The position numbers were made by a program, and so were the translations under genes. This document shows positions 42,950 through 51,565 of a stretch of 64,000 nt of DNA, piece after piece. The DNA lies in assembly GCA_014138725.1 (NCBI GenBank), contig JACJID010000008.1:248001-312000 (forward strand). Reading direction: 5' to 3'. The DNA is from Kutzneria viridogrisea. Its GTDB lineage: Bacteria > Actinomycetota > Actinomycetes > Mycobacteriales > Pseudonocardiaceae. The first letter of the stretch is position 1. Each line of letters begins with the position of its first letter. Below the pieces are notes generated by a model. That model had not been told where the DNA came from. It made no database searches and was given only the letters and a program-made list of their open reading frames with translations.

Positions 42950-42979
42950 CCCGCGTGCGCCGGAGTGGGCGCACGCGGG
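42950..42979 (-). terminator. Intergenic hairpin (attenuator) between peptide gene and M50 gene
   Basis: CCCGCGTGCGCC at 42950-42961 pairs perfectly with 42968-42979 across a 6-nt loop. It stands between the peptide stop and the M50 ribosome-binding site. Such hairpins commonly let a precursor transcript exceed that of its processing genes. Confidence 0.75.
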
Positions 42980-42997
42980 CCGGTGTCATGCCGTGTG

Positions 42998-43108
42998 TCA
43001 GGCGTTGACCACGTGGTACGGGCACTGGCAGGCGGCCGAGGTCAGGCGGACGTCGCCCGCACGGCGCACGGTGATCTTCTTCATCTTGGTCGTCGTCTTG
43101 AGCTTCAT
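42998..43108 (-). CDS. Putative 36-residue precursor or signal peptide
   Basis: The ATG at 43106-43108 follows a good GGAGGA ribosome-binding site and opens a 36-codon frame ended by TGA at 42998. The first part, MKLKTTTKMKKITVRR, is strongly basic and Thr-rich, like a leader. The last 15 residues, LTSAACQCPYHVVNA, hold a Cys-x-Cys, Pro-Tyr-His core. It is followed by a hairpin and then an M50 protease with a leader-binding-like domain. I do not recognise the peptide family. It may be a RiPP precursor, a pheromone or, less likely, a small metal-binding protein. Confidence 0.68.
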   Translation of the reverse strand: MKLKTTTKMKKITVRRAGDVRLTSAACQCPYHVVNA

Positions 43109-43378
43109 CCGATCCTCCAGGGTTCGAACACCGACGGCATTCACTTTCGCCGCTGACGGATTTCTATCAGCCGCAAACCGGTCGAATGGCGTTCACGACC
43201 ACTTTCAGAACACCGTGAGAACAACGCAGCGTGCCCACTCGGTCACCGAACAGAACTGGGTCGATTCGCGAACGCGGACGTAACTCTTTCGGAGGATGCG
43301 TTGACGGGGTCCCGTGTCGAACACTCTGTCGTCCGACGAGAGAACACACTGGTCAGCGTCGGTTCGAAGGGGCAGGAC
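43109..43378. promoter_or_regulatory. Divergent regulatory region with repeated GAACAC words
   Basis: This 270-bp gap between the peptide gene and the XRE gene is markedly less GC-rich than the window. GAACAC occurs in the same orientation at 43126, 43208, 43319 and 43342. GGTTCGAA occurs at 43121-43128 and 43361-43368, each just upstream of one of the two starts. These are the best operator candidates; promoter hexamers are not clear. No additional ORF is convincing. Confidence 0.5.
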
Positions 43379-43777
43379 ATGAGGGAAACTGGGGCAGCGG
43401 CGATCCGTCTCGGCGCCGAGTTGCGCAGGCTCCGCCTGGAGCGGGGACTCTCCCTGCGGGCGATGGCCAAGCGGGTGGGAATGAGTGCGCACAGCGGACT
43501 GGTTGACTACGAACGGGGGAATCGCATTCCTCCGCACGACCTGCTGACCAGTTATCTGAGAGAACTGAGACCGACCGATCAGAAATTGGTGTCACTACAC
43601 CGCTTGGCAATGTCAGAACGGGCAGACCTGCGGGTCGGAATAGCTCCGGAACCGCCCGTGTCGCCCATTGTCGTGTCCCCGGCACCGCCGAGGGTGCTGC
43701 GGGTGACCGCCACCGTGCTGGGCCACGTGGCCAGGACCCTGCAGGGCGTGGCCGAGCGCATCACCCGGCTGCCCTGA
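43379..43777 (+). CDS. XRE family regulator divergent from the peptide cassette
   Basis: A 132-residue protein with an N-terminal XRE helix-turn-helix (LGAELRRLRLERGLSLRAMAK, then GLVDYERGNRIPP) and a C-terminal tail with an amphipathic helix (LGHVARTLQGVAERITRL). The ATG at 43379 has an AAGGGG site. Many codons are AT-ended or rare for this genome (AGA, ATA, CTA, AAA), unlike its neighbours. Position and orientation suggest it controls the peptide-M50-TPR operon. Its 3' end overlaps the convergent GNAT gene by 17 bp. Confidence 0.82.
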   Translation: MRETGAAAIRLGAELRRLRLERGLSLRAMAKRVGMSAHSGLVDYERGNRIPPHDLLTSYLRELRPTDQKLVSLHRLAMSERADLRVGIAPEPPVSPIVVSPAPPRVLRVTATVLGHVARTLQGVAERITRLP

Positions 43778-44261
43778 GCTCGAACTCGGCGTGCACGGCA
43801 CCGCCCTCGGCGCGCAGGCGGGCACCGAGCCCGCTGAGCGCGCCGAGGGCGGCGGCGTTGTCCGCGGTGGTCCGCGCGACCACCCGCCGCACCCCGGCAC
43901 GCTTGGCCTCCGCGAGCAGGGCCGCCAGCGCGGCGGCGCCCAGGCCCCGGCCCCGTGAGCCCCGGCCGAGCCACATGCCGGTCTCCACCACGCCCGGCTC
44001 GTCCAGCCTGCTCATCCGGATCATGCCCACGACCGAGTCCTCGGACAGCACGGCGTACATCTGGGTGCGGTGCACGCCGCCCAGCCCGTCGAAGTGCTTG
44101 CGGTGGAAGGCCCGGAACGCCTCGTGCCGCAGCGGCGGCCACCCGGGTCCCGCCGGCACGGCGGGCATCACGTCCTCCGGTTCCGCCTCGGCCACGGCGA
44201 GCGCCAGCAGTCGCTCCACGAGGTGGTCGTTGACCGGTTCGAGCCGGACGCGAGGTTGCAC
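43761..44261 (-). CDS. GNAT family N-acetyltransferase
   Basis: A 166-residue acetyltransferase. The acetyl-CoA motif is GRGSRGRGLGAAALAALLAEAKRAG, preceded by the beta-bulge strand VVETGMWL. It uses a GTG start at 44261 and follows the aspartokinase by 43 bp on the same strand, so it may be the last gene of the polymer operon. There it could acetylate diaminobutyrate or polymer ends; the substrate cannot be read from sequence. Confidence 0.82.
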   Translation of the reverse strand: MQPRVRLEPVNDHLVERLLALAVAEAEPEDVMPAVPAGPGWPPLRHEAFRAFHRKHFDGLGGVHRTQMYAVLSEDSVVGMIRMSRLDEPGVVETGMWLGRGSRGRGLGAAALAALLAEAKRAGVRRVVARTTADNAAALGALSGLGARLRAEGGAVHAEFELRAAG

Positions 44262-44276
44262 GCCCGCAGTGTCACC

Positions 44277-44295
44277 GACCGGGGCGAGCCCGGTC
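44277..44295 (-). terminator. Short hairpin after the aspartokinase gene
   Basis: GACCGGG (44277-44283) pairs with CCCGGTC (44289-44295) around 5 nt. It could reduce readthrough into the GNAT gene. It is short, so the call is weak. Confidence 0.35.
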
Positions 44296-44304
44296 CACCG
44301 GGTT

Positions 44305-45567
44305 TCAGCGCCCGCTGCCCGCGTACACCACCGCCTGCTCGCTGCCGCCGAGCTGGAAGGCGTCGTGCAGGGCGCGCACCGCGTCGGACACCTGGAAGTC
44401 CTTGCACAGCACCGAGATCCGGATCTCCGAGGTGCACATGATCTCGATGTTGATGCCGACCGAGCTCAGCGCCTCGCAGAAGGTGGCCGCCACCCCGGGT
44501 TGAGCGCGCATTCCCGCACCGACCAGCGAGACCTTGCCGACGTGCTCCTCGTACAGCACGTCCCGCAGGCTCAGCTCGCCCCGCCTGGCCAGCAGCGCGG
44601 CCACCGCGGCCGGACCGTCCTGTTCGGACACCGTGAAGGTCAGGTCGGTGCGGCCGGGCTGGGTGCACACGTTCTGCACCACCACGTCCAGCTCGATCTG
44701 CTGGTCGGCGAGTACCCGGAAGACCGCCGAGGCGAAGCCGGGGCGATCGGGCAGGCCCGCCACCACGACCTTCGCCACCGACCTGTCGTGCGCGACACCG
44801 GTGATCAACGCCTGTTCCACGGTCTGCTCCTCCACTGAGCCGAACACCGTCGTGCCCTGCTCGCCGCCGTAGGCCGAGCGCACGTGCAGCGGCACCCCGT
44901 TGCGCCGCGCGTACTCCACGCAGCGCGACATGAGCACCTTCGCCCCGCTGGCGGCGAGTTCGAGCATCTCCTCGTAGCTGAGCCGGTCCAGCCGCCGCGC
45001 GTTGGGCACGATGCGCGGGTCGGCGGTGAGCACCCCGTCCACGTCGGTGTAGATCTCGCAGACATCGGCCTTGAGCGCCGCGGCCAGCGCCACCGCCGTG
45101 GCGTCGGAACCACCGCGCCCCAACGTGGTCACGTCCCCGGTGGGCAGGTGCACGCCCTGGAACCCGGCGACGAGCACCACCGCGCCCCTGGCGAGTTCCT
45201 CGCGGACCCGCCTCGGCCGGACCTCGGTGATCCGGGCCCGGCCGTGCGCCCCGGTGGTGATCATCCCCGCCTGGTCCCCGGACAGCGAGCACGCCCGCAG
45301 GCCCAGGTCCTCCAGTGCCATCGCCAGCAGCGAGTTGGACACCCGCTCGCCGGAGCTGAGCAGCATGTCCAGCTCGCGGGCCAGTGGCTCGGCGGCCACC
45401 CGCCCCGCCAGTTCGAGCAGGTCGTCGGTGGTGTCGCCCATAGCCGAGACGACCACCACCACCTCGTGCCCCGCTCGCCGGGTGTCGGCCACCCGCCGGG
45501 CCACGGCGCGGATCCGCTCCGTGCTGTCCACTGAGGAGCCGCCGTACTTCTGCACGACCAGCGCCAT
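44305..45567 (-). CDS. ask: Aspartate kinase
   Basis: A 420-residue aspartokinase. The N-terminal [16 protein letters not shown] and [16 protein letters not shown] are catalytic-domain signatures. Two C-terminal ACT domains are present ([36 protein letters not shown]), so feedback control by lysine or threonine is expected. It follows the aminotransferase by 1 nt. In this operon it would supply aspartyl phosphate for aspartate semialdehyde, the precursor of 2,4-diaminobutyrate. It may be a second, pathway-specific copy; the semialdehyde dehydrogenase is not in the window. Confidence 0.93.
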   Translation of the reverse strand: MALVVQKYGGSSVDSTERIRAVARRVADTRRAGHEVVVVVSAMGDTTDDLLELAGRVAAEPLARELDMLLSSGERVSNSLLAMALEDLGLRACSLSGDQAGMITTGAHGRARITEVRPRRVREELARGAVVLVAGFQGVHLPTGDVTTLGRGGSDATAVALAAALKADVCEIYTDVDGVLTADPRIVPNARRLDRLSYEEMLELAASGAKVLMSRCVEYARRNGVPLHVRSAYGGEQGTTVFGSVEEQTVEQALITGVAHDRSVAKVVVAGLPDRPGFASAVFRVLADQQIELDVVVQNVCTQPGRTDLTFTVSEQDGPAAVAALLARRGELSLRDVLYEEHVGKVSLVGAGMRAQPGVAATFCEALSSVGINIEIMCTSEIRISVLCKDFQVSDAVRALHDAFQLGGSEQAVVYAGSGR

Positions 45568-45568
45568 G

Positions 45569-46915
45569 TCAGCAGCCTTCCTTGATGGCCTCGACCAGGA
45601 TGGCGCAGGCCTTGTCGACCACCTCGGCGGTGACGTTGAGTGGGGGCAGCAGGCGCACCACGCTGTCCTGCCTGCCTCCCAGCTCCACGATCAGCCCCTT
45701 GCGCAGCGCGCGGGTCTGCACGGCCCTGGCGAACTCCCCCGCGGGCCGCCCGTCCACCGGATCGGCCAGCTCGATGCCCCACATCAGGCCGATCCCGCGC
45801 ACCTCGCGCACCCACGGGTGATCGGCCAGCGCACCCAGCCGGGCCGCCACCTGCGAGCCCCGCCGGTCCACGTTGCCCAGCACGTCGTCCCGGCGCACCA
45901 CGCGGATCGCCTCGACCCCGGCCGCGAAGGCCAGCTGGTTGCCGCGGAACGTGCCCGTGTGCGCCCCAGGCGCCCAGCTGTCCAGCTCACGGTCGTACAT
46001 GATCATCGCCACCGGGGAGCCGATCCCGCTCAGCGCCTTGGAGGCCACGATGACGTCCGGTTCGATGCCGTAGCGCTGGAAGGCGAACCAGGTGCCGGTG
46101 CGGCCGCAGCCGGTCTGCACCTCGTCCACGATCAGCGGGATCTCCAGCAGCCGGGTCAGCTCCCGCACCCGGCGCACGAACTCCGGTACCGCCGGGATCA
46201 CCCCGCCCTCGCCCTGCACCATCTCCATGATCACCGCGGCCGGGCGGGGCAGCCCGCTGTTGCCGTCGGTCAGCGAACGCTCCAGGAAGGACACGCAGTT
46301 GGTCAGGCAGCTGTCCTGGCTCAGCCCCACCGGGCAGCGCGTGCAGTACGAGTACGGGAAGAAGTGGATACCCGGCACCCCGTTGGCGACCGGTTGCTTC
46401 TGCGCGACGAGCCCGGTCAGCGCCATGGCGGCGTGCGTGCTGCCGTGGAAGCCGCCCTGGAAGGCGATCACCTCGCCGCGGCCGGTGGCCGTCTTGCACA
46501 GCTTCACCGCGGCGTCCACGGCATTGGCCCCGGTCGGCCCGCACAGGTGCACCTTCATCCTGTCCCGCAGCGCGGGGTCGAGCATGGACAGTTGGGCCTG
46601 CACGAACTCCTGCTTGGCCGGGGTCGGGAAGTCCAGCGCGTGGGTGAGCCTGCCCAGCTGGTCGGTCATGGCCCGGACCAGCTCGGGGTGGTTGTGGCCC
46701 AGCGAGAGCACGCCCGCGCCGGACAGGAAGTCGATGAACACGTTGCCGTCGACGTCGCGCACGAAGCTGCCGGACGCGTCGGCGATGGCGATGGGCAGGT
46801 GGCGGGGGTAGGTGCGGGCGTTGGACTCGACCTGGGCCTGTCGGCTGAGGTACTCAGCCGAGCGCGGGCCTGGCAGGTCTCCCTCCACGTCCGGACCAGT
46901 CAGCAACGGGGTCAT
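45569..46915 (-). CDS. dat: Diaminobutyrate-2-oxoglutarate aminotransferase
   Basis: A 448-residue class III PLP aminotransferase. It has [11 protein letters not shown], the PLP-binding Asp in [14 protein letters not shown], the Schiff-base Lys in [10 protein letters not shown] and the Cys-rich YCTRCPVG loop typical of DABA aminotransferases. It converts aspartate semialdehyde and glutamate to L-2,4-diaminobutyrate. The ATG overlaps the synthetase stop (ATGA). No ectoine acetyltransferase or synthase is nearby, so the product is probably fed to the polymer synthetase. Confidence 0.88.
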   Translation of the reverse strand: MTPLLTGPDVEGDLPGPRSAEYLSRQAQVESNARTYPRHLPIAIADASGSFVRDVDGNVFIDFLSGAGVLSLGHNHPELVRAMTDQLGRLTHALDFPTPAKQEFVQAQLSMLDPALRDRMKVHLCGPTGANAVDAAVKLCKTATGRGEVIAFQGGFHGSTHAAMALTGLVAQKQPVANGVPGIHFFPYSYCTRCPVGLSQDSCLTNCVSFLERSLTDGNSGLPRPAAVIMEMVQGEGGVIPAVPEFVRRVRELTRLLEIPLIVDEVQTGCGRTGTWFAFQRYGIEPDVIVASKALSGIGSPVAMIMYDRELDSWAPGAHTGTFRGNQLAFAAGVEAIRVVRRDDVLGNVDRRGSQVAARLGALADHPWVREVRGIGLMWGIELADPVDGRPAGEFARAVQTRALRKGLIVELGGRQDSVVRLLPPLNVTAEVVDKACAILVEAIKEGC

Positions 46916-49900
46916 CACGACCTTCTCGGTTCGGTGGTTGTCTGGGTGCGGGCGGGAATGCCGCGCCAGCGGGTGTGTTCGGGCAGGGTTTCGCCCTTCA
47001 TCACCAGGGACATCGCGTCCAGGCTGGCGCCTTCGCCGACGACCGCGTCGTAGAGCACGACCGAGCGCACGCCGACCGAGGCACCGTCGCCGATGCGGAC
47101 GCGGGACATCTTCATCACGCGGTCCTCGAACAGGTGGGTCTGCAGGGAGGTGAACTCGCCGACCGCGGTGTCGTCGCCCACCTCGACGAGGTCGAACTCG
47201 GTCAGGAAAGTGGTGGACAGCCAGGTGCGGCGGCCGATCTTCGCCCCGAACAGGCGCAGGACCGGTGCTGCGAAAGGAGATCCGGTCAGCATCGCCAGGA
47301 AGCCGGGCACGACGAGGTTCTCGTACAGCCCGGTGATCAGCTCGGTGCGGCGGACCCAGATGCTCCACAGGGCCTCGGTCCTCGGCCGGTAGCGGCCGAT
47401 CACCACCCACTTGAGCAGGGCCACGATCAGGGTGGACGCCAGGCCGATGCCGAGCACCAGCGCGGGGCTGACCGCCGCCACGGCCCACGCGGGCCAGGAC
47501 CTGGCCAGCTGCACCGCCGTGTAGTAGCCAGCCAGCACGGTCAGGCTGGCGATCGTGCCGGGCAGCGTCACCCGGAAGTACTCGATCAGCAGCCGCGCGA
47601 CGATCAACCACTTCGTCGGCTGGAAGGTGAGCCGGTCCGGGAAGATCTGGCTCGGCTGCCGGGTGGGCAGGAAGATCGCCGGGGAGCCGAGCCAGGTGGT
47701 CTCGGGCTCCACCGGCTTGGCCGGTGCCACGGAGTGCACGCCGAGCAGGCTGTTGTCGCCCAGCTTGGCCGCGCCGGGCACCAGCGCGCCGTTGCCGACG
47801 AAGGTGCGCCTGCCCACCTCGGCCGGGGACAGCGCGACGCAGCCGCGGTGGAACACCGCCGGGCCGACCACCGCGATGTCGGCCACGAAGCTGCGCTCGC
47901 CGATGATCAGCATGTCCGGGTCCACGAAGTTGACCGTGGCCACCTCGGACCAGCGCCCGGTGCGGGCGCCCAGTGCGCGCAGGAACGGCACCAGGTAGAG
48001 CGTGGAGTACAGCGCGTGCGTCACGCTCAGGCTCGTGGCCATCATGCCGTCACTGATCCACTTGCGGACGCCGAACCCGCTGCGCTCCTGGTGGATCCCC
48101 GGCCTCGGGCCCGGCATGACCGCGCGCTTGACCAGGACCACCAGCACGCAGGTAGTGAACGGCACCAGCGGGCCGCCGACCAGGGTGAGGATCATGCCGT
48201 TGAGCAGCCCGTGGTGGTGGGTGGTCAACGCGACCACGAGCACGGTGGGCACCGCGATCAGCACCGGCATCAGCATGAACAGCACGGCACCGGCCAGGTA
48301 GCCGAGCAGCACCAGCACGGGCCAGCGCCGGCCCTGGGCGCTGGCGGCCATGGCCGCCAGCAGCGGGGGCGCCGCGGGTTGGCGTGTCGCTGGCGAACCC
48401 GACCAGTGCTCGCCGTCCGGGATCACCTGGTCCGCCGCGACCAGCGACTGGTCGCCGACCGAGGCGTCCGCGCCGATCTCCGCACCCGGCAGCACCACGC
48501 AGTTCGTACCCAGGTAGCTGCCCGCGCCCAGGCGGATCGGCGCCAGCCGCAGCCAGCCCGCCTCCACCTGGTAGGGCTGCACCCGCGCGCCGTAGCCGAT
48601 GCTCACGCCCGCACCGATGTTCACCAGCGCGGGCAGGCCGACCACGGAGGACATGTGGCAGTCCCGGCCGATCCGCGCACCCATCAGCCGCAGGTAGGGC
48701 GCCAGCAGCGGAGATCCGGCCAACAGCGGCAGCGGTGCGATCCCGACAACCTTGCCGTACAACCAGAAGCGCAGGTATGTCAGTCCCCACAACGGGTAGC
48801 GGCCCGGTTTGAGCCCGGTCATGAGCAGTCGGCCGCCCACGATCGGCAGCAGCAGGTAGGAGGCCGCGAGCCAGCCGAGCGCGGGCAGGATCGCGCTGTT
48901 GTCGTACAGGAAGAGCACAAGAGGCATGCCCAGCAACAGGATCCAGCCGTAGAGCAGCACCAGCTGCGCCGCCCCGCAGAGCGCCACGCGCAGGCTGGAG
49001 TGCTTGAGCGCGGGCTCGGCCTCGACCTCCGTGGCGGGCTCGCTGGCCTCGATGAACGCCGCGAGGGCGCGGATCGTGGAGTGCGCGTACAGGTCGCCCA
49101 TGGCAACACCACGCAGCTCAGGTTCCTTGCGCAGCCTGGACATCAGCTGTGCGGCACTCATGGAGTGCCCGCCCAGGTCGCAGAAGAAGTCCTCGTCGAT
49201 GGAGATGTCCGTGCCGCCCAACACCTCCGACCAGAGCTCCGCCAGCTTGCACTGCACGGGGCCGGTCGGGGGCACCAGTGGTGCGGCACTGCGCCCCAGC
49301 GGGGGTGAGCTGGGCGCGGGCAGTGCCGACCGGTCCACCTTGTCCGCCGCCAGCAAGGGGAACTCCGCAAGCACTTCCACGAAGGCAGGGATCATGTACG
49401 TGGGCAGCCTGCGCCGCAGCACCGCGAGCAGCCGCTCGCGCAACCGCTCGTCCTGTTTCCCGCGCAGGGTCACGTAGCCGACCAGGTCGGTCACCACCCC
49501 GTCGCGTTCCAGGGTGGTCACGACAGCGTTTTCCACCGCGGGCTCCTCCCGCAGCACCTGTTCGATCTCGGCCAGCTCGATCCGGTAGCCGCGCACCTTG
49601 ACCTGCGTGTCGATCCGGCCCAGGTACTCGATCTCGCCGTCCGGGGTGTACCGCCCGAGGTCCCCGGTCCGGTAGACCCTCGGCGCGTGCTCCCGGTCGG
49701 CCAGCACGGGGTTGGGCACGAAGCGCTGCGCGGTGAGCCCGGGCCGGTTCACGTAGCCGATCGCCACGCCCGGTCCGCCCACGCAGATCTCCCCGGGTTG
49801 GCCCTCCGGCACCGGCCGCAGCTGCTCGTCCAGCACGTACACCCGGTACGAGGGCAGCGGGGTGCCGATCGTCACCGGCCGGTCCGGGCTCAGCTCCCCG

Positions 49901-50805
49901 CAGGTCGCGGTCACGGTGGACTCGGTGGGCCCGTAGGCGTTGAGGATGCGTCTGCCGGGTCTTGACCAGCGGCGGACCAGGTCCTGCGGGCAGGCCTCCC
50001 CGCTGACCAGCAGGCTGCGCAGGGTGGGCAGCTCGGCGTCGATCGTGGTGAGCAGGGTCGGCACGCAGCACAGGAAGGTGATGTCCTGCTCCGCGAGGAA
50101 TTCGGACAACCCGGCACCAACCCGGCGGTCGTCGCCCGGCCCGGTCACCAGCGTGGCGCCGGCCAGCCAGGCGGGCCAGATCTCCTCCACGGAGAAGTCG
50201 AAGGCGATGGACAAACCCTGGTAGACCCGGTCCTCCGCCCGCACCTGGTAGATCGGGGTCACCACGTCCAGGAAGTTCACGATGCTGGCGTGCGAGACCG
50301 CGACGCCCTTCGGTTTTCCCGTGGTACCCGATGTGTAGATGACATAACACAACTGCTCGGGCTCGAGGTATACCTGTGGACGCTCGTCCGACATACCGAC
50401 GACAGATGTACCGTCTATTTCCAGCAACGGGCAGGGCAGATGGCCCACAGCACCGCTGGTACCGGAAGTCGTGACCAACTGGCACAACCCCGCATCCTGG
50501 GCAATGAACTCCAGTCGATCTGCCGGAAAGGACGAGTCCAGCGGAACATATGCCGCACCCGATTTCAGCACACCGAGCAGCGCGATGTAGGTGTCGATCG
50601 AGCGTTCCACCAGGATACCGACCGCATCACCCTCGGACACGCCGCGCGAGCGCAGCAGGTGAGCAAGCCGGTTGGCGGCCCGGTCCAGCTCTCGATAGCT
50701 CAGTTCAACGTTTCCGCAGGCCACAGCAATGGCCTCCGGATGTCGATCACAGGCCCTTTCGAAGCACTGCGGTAGCGACCGCACGGCTGTCTGCACAGCA
50801 ACCAC
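46915..50805 (-). CDS. Pls-type homopoly-amino-acid synthetase (probable poly-diaminobutyrate synthetase)
   Basis: A 1296-residue membrane NRPS. Residues about 1-500 are an adenylation domain ([11 protein letters not shown] at 157-167; Lys489 in [10 protein letters not shown]). A carrier domain follows with the pantetheine Ser548 in DLGGHS. From about 605 to the end, transmembrane helices alternate with left-handed-beta-helix-like soluble segments, the pattern of epsilon-poly-lysine synthetase (about 1319 residues) and of the 'NRPS terminal domain' family. The enzyme would link one amino acid into an isopeptide homopolymer. Neighbouring DABA aminotransferase and aspartokinase genes point to diaminobutyrate. 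The GTG start has a GGAGGGG site. Codons in the first 150 residues are unusually AT-rich. Confidence 0.86.
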   Translation of the reverse strand: MVAVQTAVRSLPQCFERACDRHPEAIAVACGNVELSYRELDRAANRLAHLLRSRGVSEGDAVGILVERSIDTYIALLGVLKSGAAYVPLDSSFPADRLEFIAQDAGLCQLVTTSGTSGAVGHLPCPLLEIDGTSVVGMSDERPQVYLEPEQLCYVIYTSGTTGKPKGVAVSHASIVNFLDVVTPIYQVRAEDRVYQGLSIAFDFSVEEIWPAWLAGATLVTGPGDDRRVGAGLSEFLAEQDITFLCCVPTLLTTIDAELPTLRSLLVSGEACPQDLVRRWSRPGRRILNAYGPTESTVTATCGELSPDRPVTIGTPLPSYRVYVLDEQLRPVPEGQPGEICVGGPGVAIGYVNRPGLTAQRFVPNPVLADREHAPRVYRTGDLGRYTPDGEIEYLGRIDTQVKVRGYRIELAEIEQVLREEPAVENAVVTTLERDGVVTDLVGYVTLRGKQDERLRERLLAVLRRRLPTYMIPAFVEVLAEFPLLAADKVDRSALPAPSSPPLGRSAAPLVPPTGPVQCKLAELWSEVLGGTDISIDEDFFCDLGGHSMSAAQLMSRLRKEPELRGVAMGDLYAHSTIRALAAFIEASEPATEVEAEPALKHSSLRVALCGAAQLVLLYGWILLLGMPLVLFLYDNSAILPALGWLAASYLLLPIVGGRLLMTGLKPGRYPLWGLTYLRFWLYGKVVGIAPLPLLAGSPLLAPYLRLMGARIGRDCHMSSVVGLPALVNIGAGVSIGYGARVQPYQVEAGWLRLAPIRLGAGSYLGTNCVVLPGAEIGADASVGDQSLVAADQVIPDGEHWSGSPATRQPAAPPLLAAMAASAQGRRWPVLVLLGYLAGAVLFMLMPVLIAVPTVLVVALTTHHHGLLNGMILTLVGGPLVPFTTCVLVVLVKRAVMPGPRPGIHQERSGFGVRKWISDGMMATSLSVTHALYSTLYLVPFLRALGARTGRWSEVATVNFVDPDMLIIGERSFVADIAVVGPAVFHRGCVALSPAEVGRRTFVGNGALVPGAAKLGDNSLLGVHSVAPAKPVEPETTWLGSPAIFLPTRQPSQIFPDRLTFQPTKWLIVARLLIEYFRVTLPGTIASLTVLAGYYTAVQLARSWPAWAVAAVSPALVLGIGLASTLIVALLKWVVIGRYRPRTEALWSIWVRRTELITGLYENLVVPGFLAMLTGSPFAAPVLRLFGAKIGRRTWLSTTFLTEFDLVEVGDDTAVGEFTSLQTHLFEDRVMKMSRVRIGDGASVGVRSVVLYDAVVGEGASLDAMSLVMKGETLPEHTRWRGIPARTQTTTEPRRS

Positions 50806-50951
50806 GGTTTCCCCTCCACACGAACCACCATTTGGCGGGGCGATCCCACCTTTACGTCACGGCAGAAGAAATGACGGCCGACCGGGCCCCCAGTACTGCC
50901 CCCGTCGTACAAGCAACGAAAGATAGGGCCAGTCCAGCTCACGGGACAGGG

Positions 50952-50979
50952 CCATTACGGTGACGCCAGAACCGGTCAA
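50952..50979 (-). promoter_or_regulatory. Candidate promoter of the polymer operon
   Basis: On the minus strand TTGACC (50974-50979) and TAATGG (50952-50957) are 16 bp apart, predicting a leader of about 140 nt before the GTG at 50805. The whole stretch 50806-51255 is AT-richer than average and shows no convincing gene. Regulatory inputs are unknown. Confidence 0.4.
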
Positions 50980-51255
50980 CTGTGAAACCCTCAAGCTCCC
51001 CGAACAGGCAATTCGTGGGATGTTCTGGACATAACCAGACCGGGTGACGACAAATTTCGACACACAGAAACGCCTTGCTTTGTCGGCCGGGTTACAAGTT
51101 TCACGGTTGACCGCACGGAGTGGTTGATCCGACCGGCCGAAGGTGACCTCACCAGAATGGTATGTGTGAAGGTCACGGTCCGTGCCAGTACACCCCCGAA
51201 TCAGACGAACGGGATCACCCGATAATCGAGCCATCCTCACTCACCGCACTTATTC

Positions 51256-51398
51256 GCGAGTCCCGCTCACTGTAGGCCGAGTCCCGCTCACGCGGGATCG
51301 AGTCCCGCTCAGCGCACAGCCCCGGAATCACCCCGGCCTCGGCACAGCGGGATTCGCACGCCCGAGAGCGGGACTCGGGCGCGGCCGAGCGGGACTCA
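51256..51398. repeat. Inverted array of 3+3 cores, 21-bp phased
   Basis: GAGTCCCGCTCA-type units start at 51256, 51277 and 51298 (as 14-mers, identical after the first base or two). Inverted GAGCGGGACTCG-type units start at 51345, 51366 and 51387. Each half has an exact 21-bp period. The two halves can fold on each other into a long interrupted hairpin or cruciform with a loop of about 33 nt. The array lies 92 bp beyond the 3' end of the tRNA gene. Confidence 0.8.
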
Positions 51399-51489
51399 CG
51401 GGTGGGTGGAACTGGATCTTGGTCCACTCTGCCGGGTGATGCCGCCGCGGCGCGACACGCGCCACGGCGGCACTACTTCCCGTTCACGG

Positions 51490-51565
51490 TGGAGCCGGCG
51501 GCGGGACTCGAACCCGCAACCCCTCGCTTACAAGGCGAGTGCTCTGCCAATTGAGCTACGCCGGC
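51490..51565 (-). tRNA. tRNA-Thr (anticodon TGT)
   Basis: A full cloverleaf can be drawn. The acceptor stem is GCCGGCG with CGCCGGC, the D-arm follows TAGCTCAATTGGCAGAGCA, the anticodon stem CTCGC/GCGAG encloses CTTGTAA with anticodon TGT, and the T-loop is GGTTCGAACCC. CCA is encoded at the 3' end (51490-51492). Confidence 0.95.

Noticed and set aside
45569-46915. Reading the aminotransferase as EctB of an ectoine cluster
   Set aside because: No EctA acetyltransferase of the right type and no EctC are adjacent. The coupled neighbour is a Pls-type synthetase, so a polymer role fits better.
50857-51240. A 127-codon minus-strand frame upstream of the polymer synthetase gene
   Set aside because: It overlaps the predicted promoter, uses codons at random for this genome, lacks a ribosome-binding site and resembles nothing. 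Treated as leader/intergenic DNA.
51256-51398. Possible CRISPR array
   Set aside because: The period is 21 bp with 12-14-bp repeats and spacers of only 7-9 bp, and half of the copies are inverted. No cas genes are present.
51215-51427. A small protein with heptapeptide repeats (ESRSAAP-like) across the 21-bp array
   Set aside because: The heptad pattern is a direct result of a 21-bp DNA period. Similar heptads appear in unrelated frames at the other array, and there is no ribosome-binding site.
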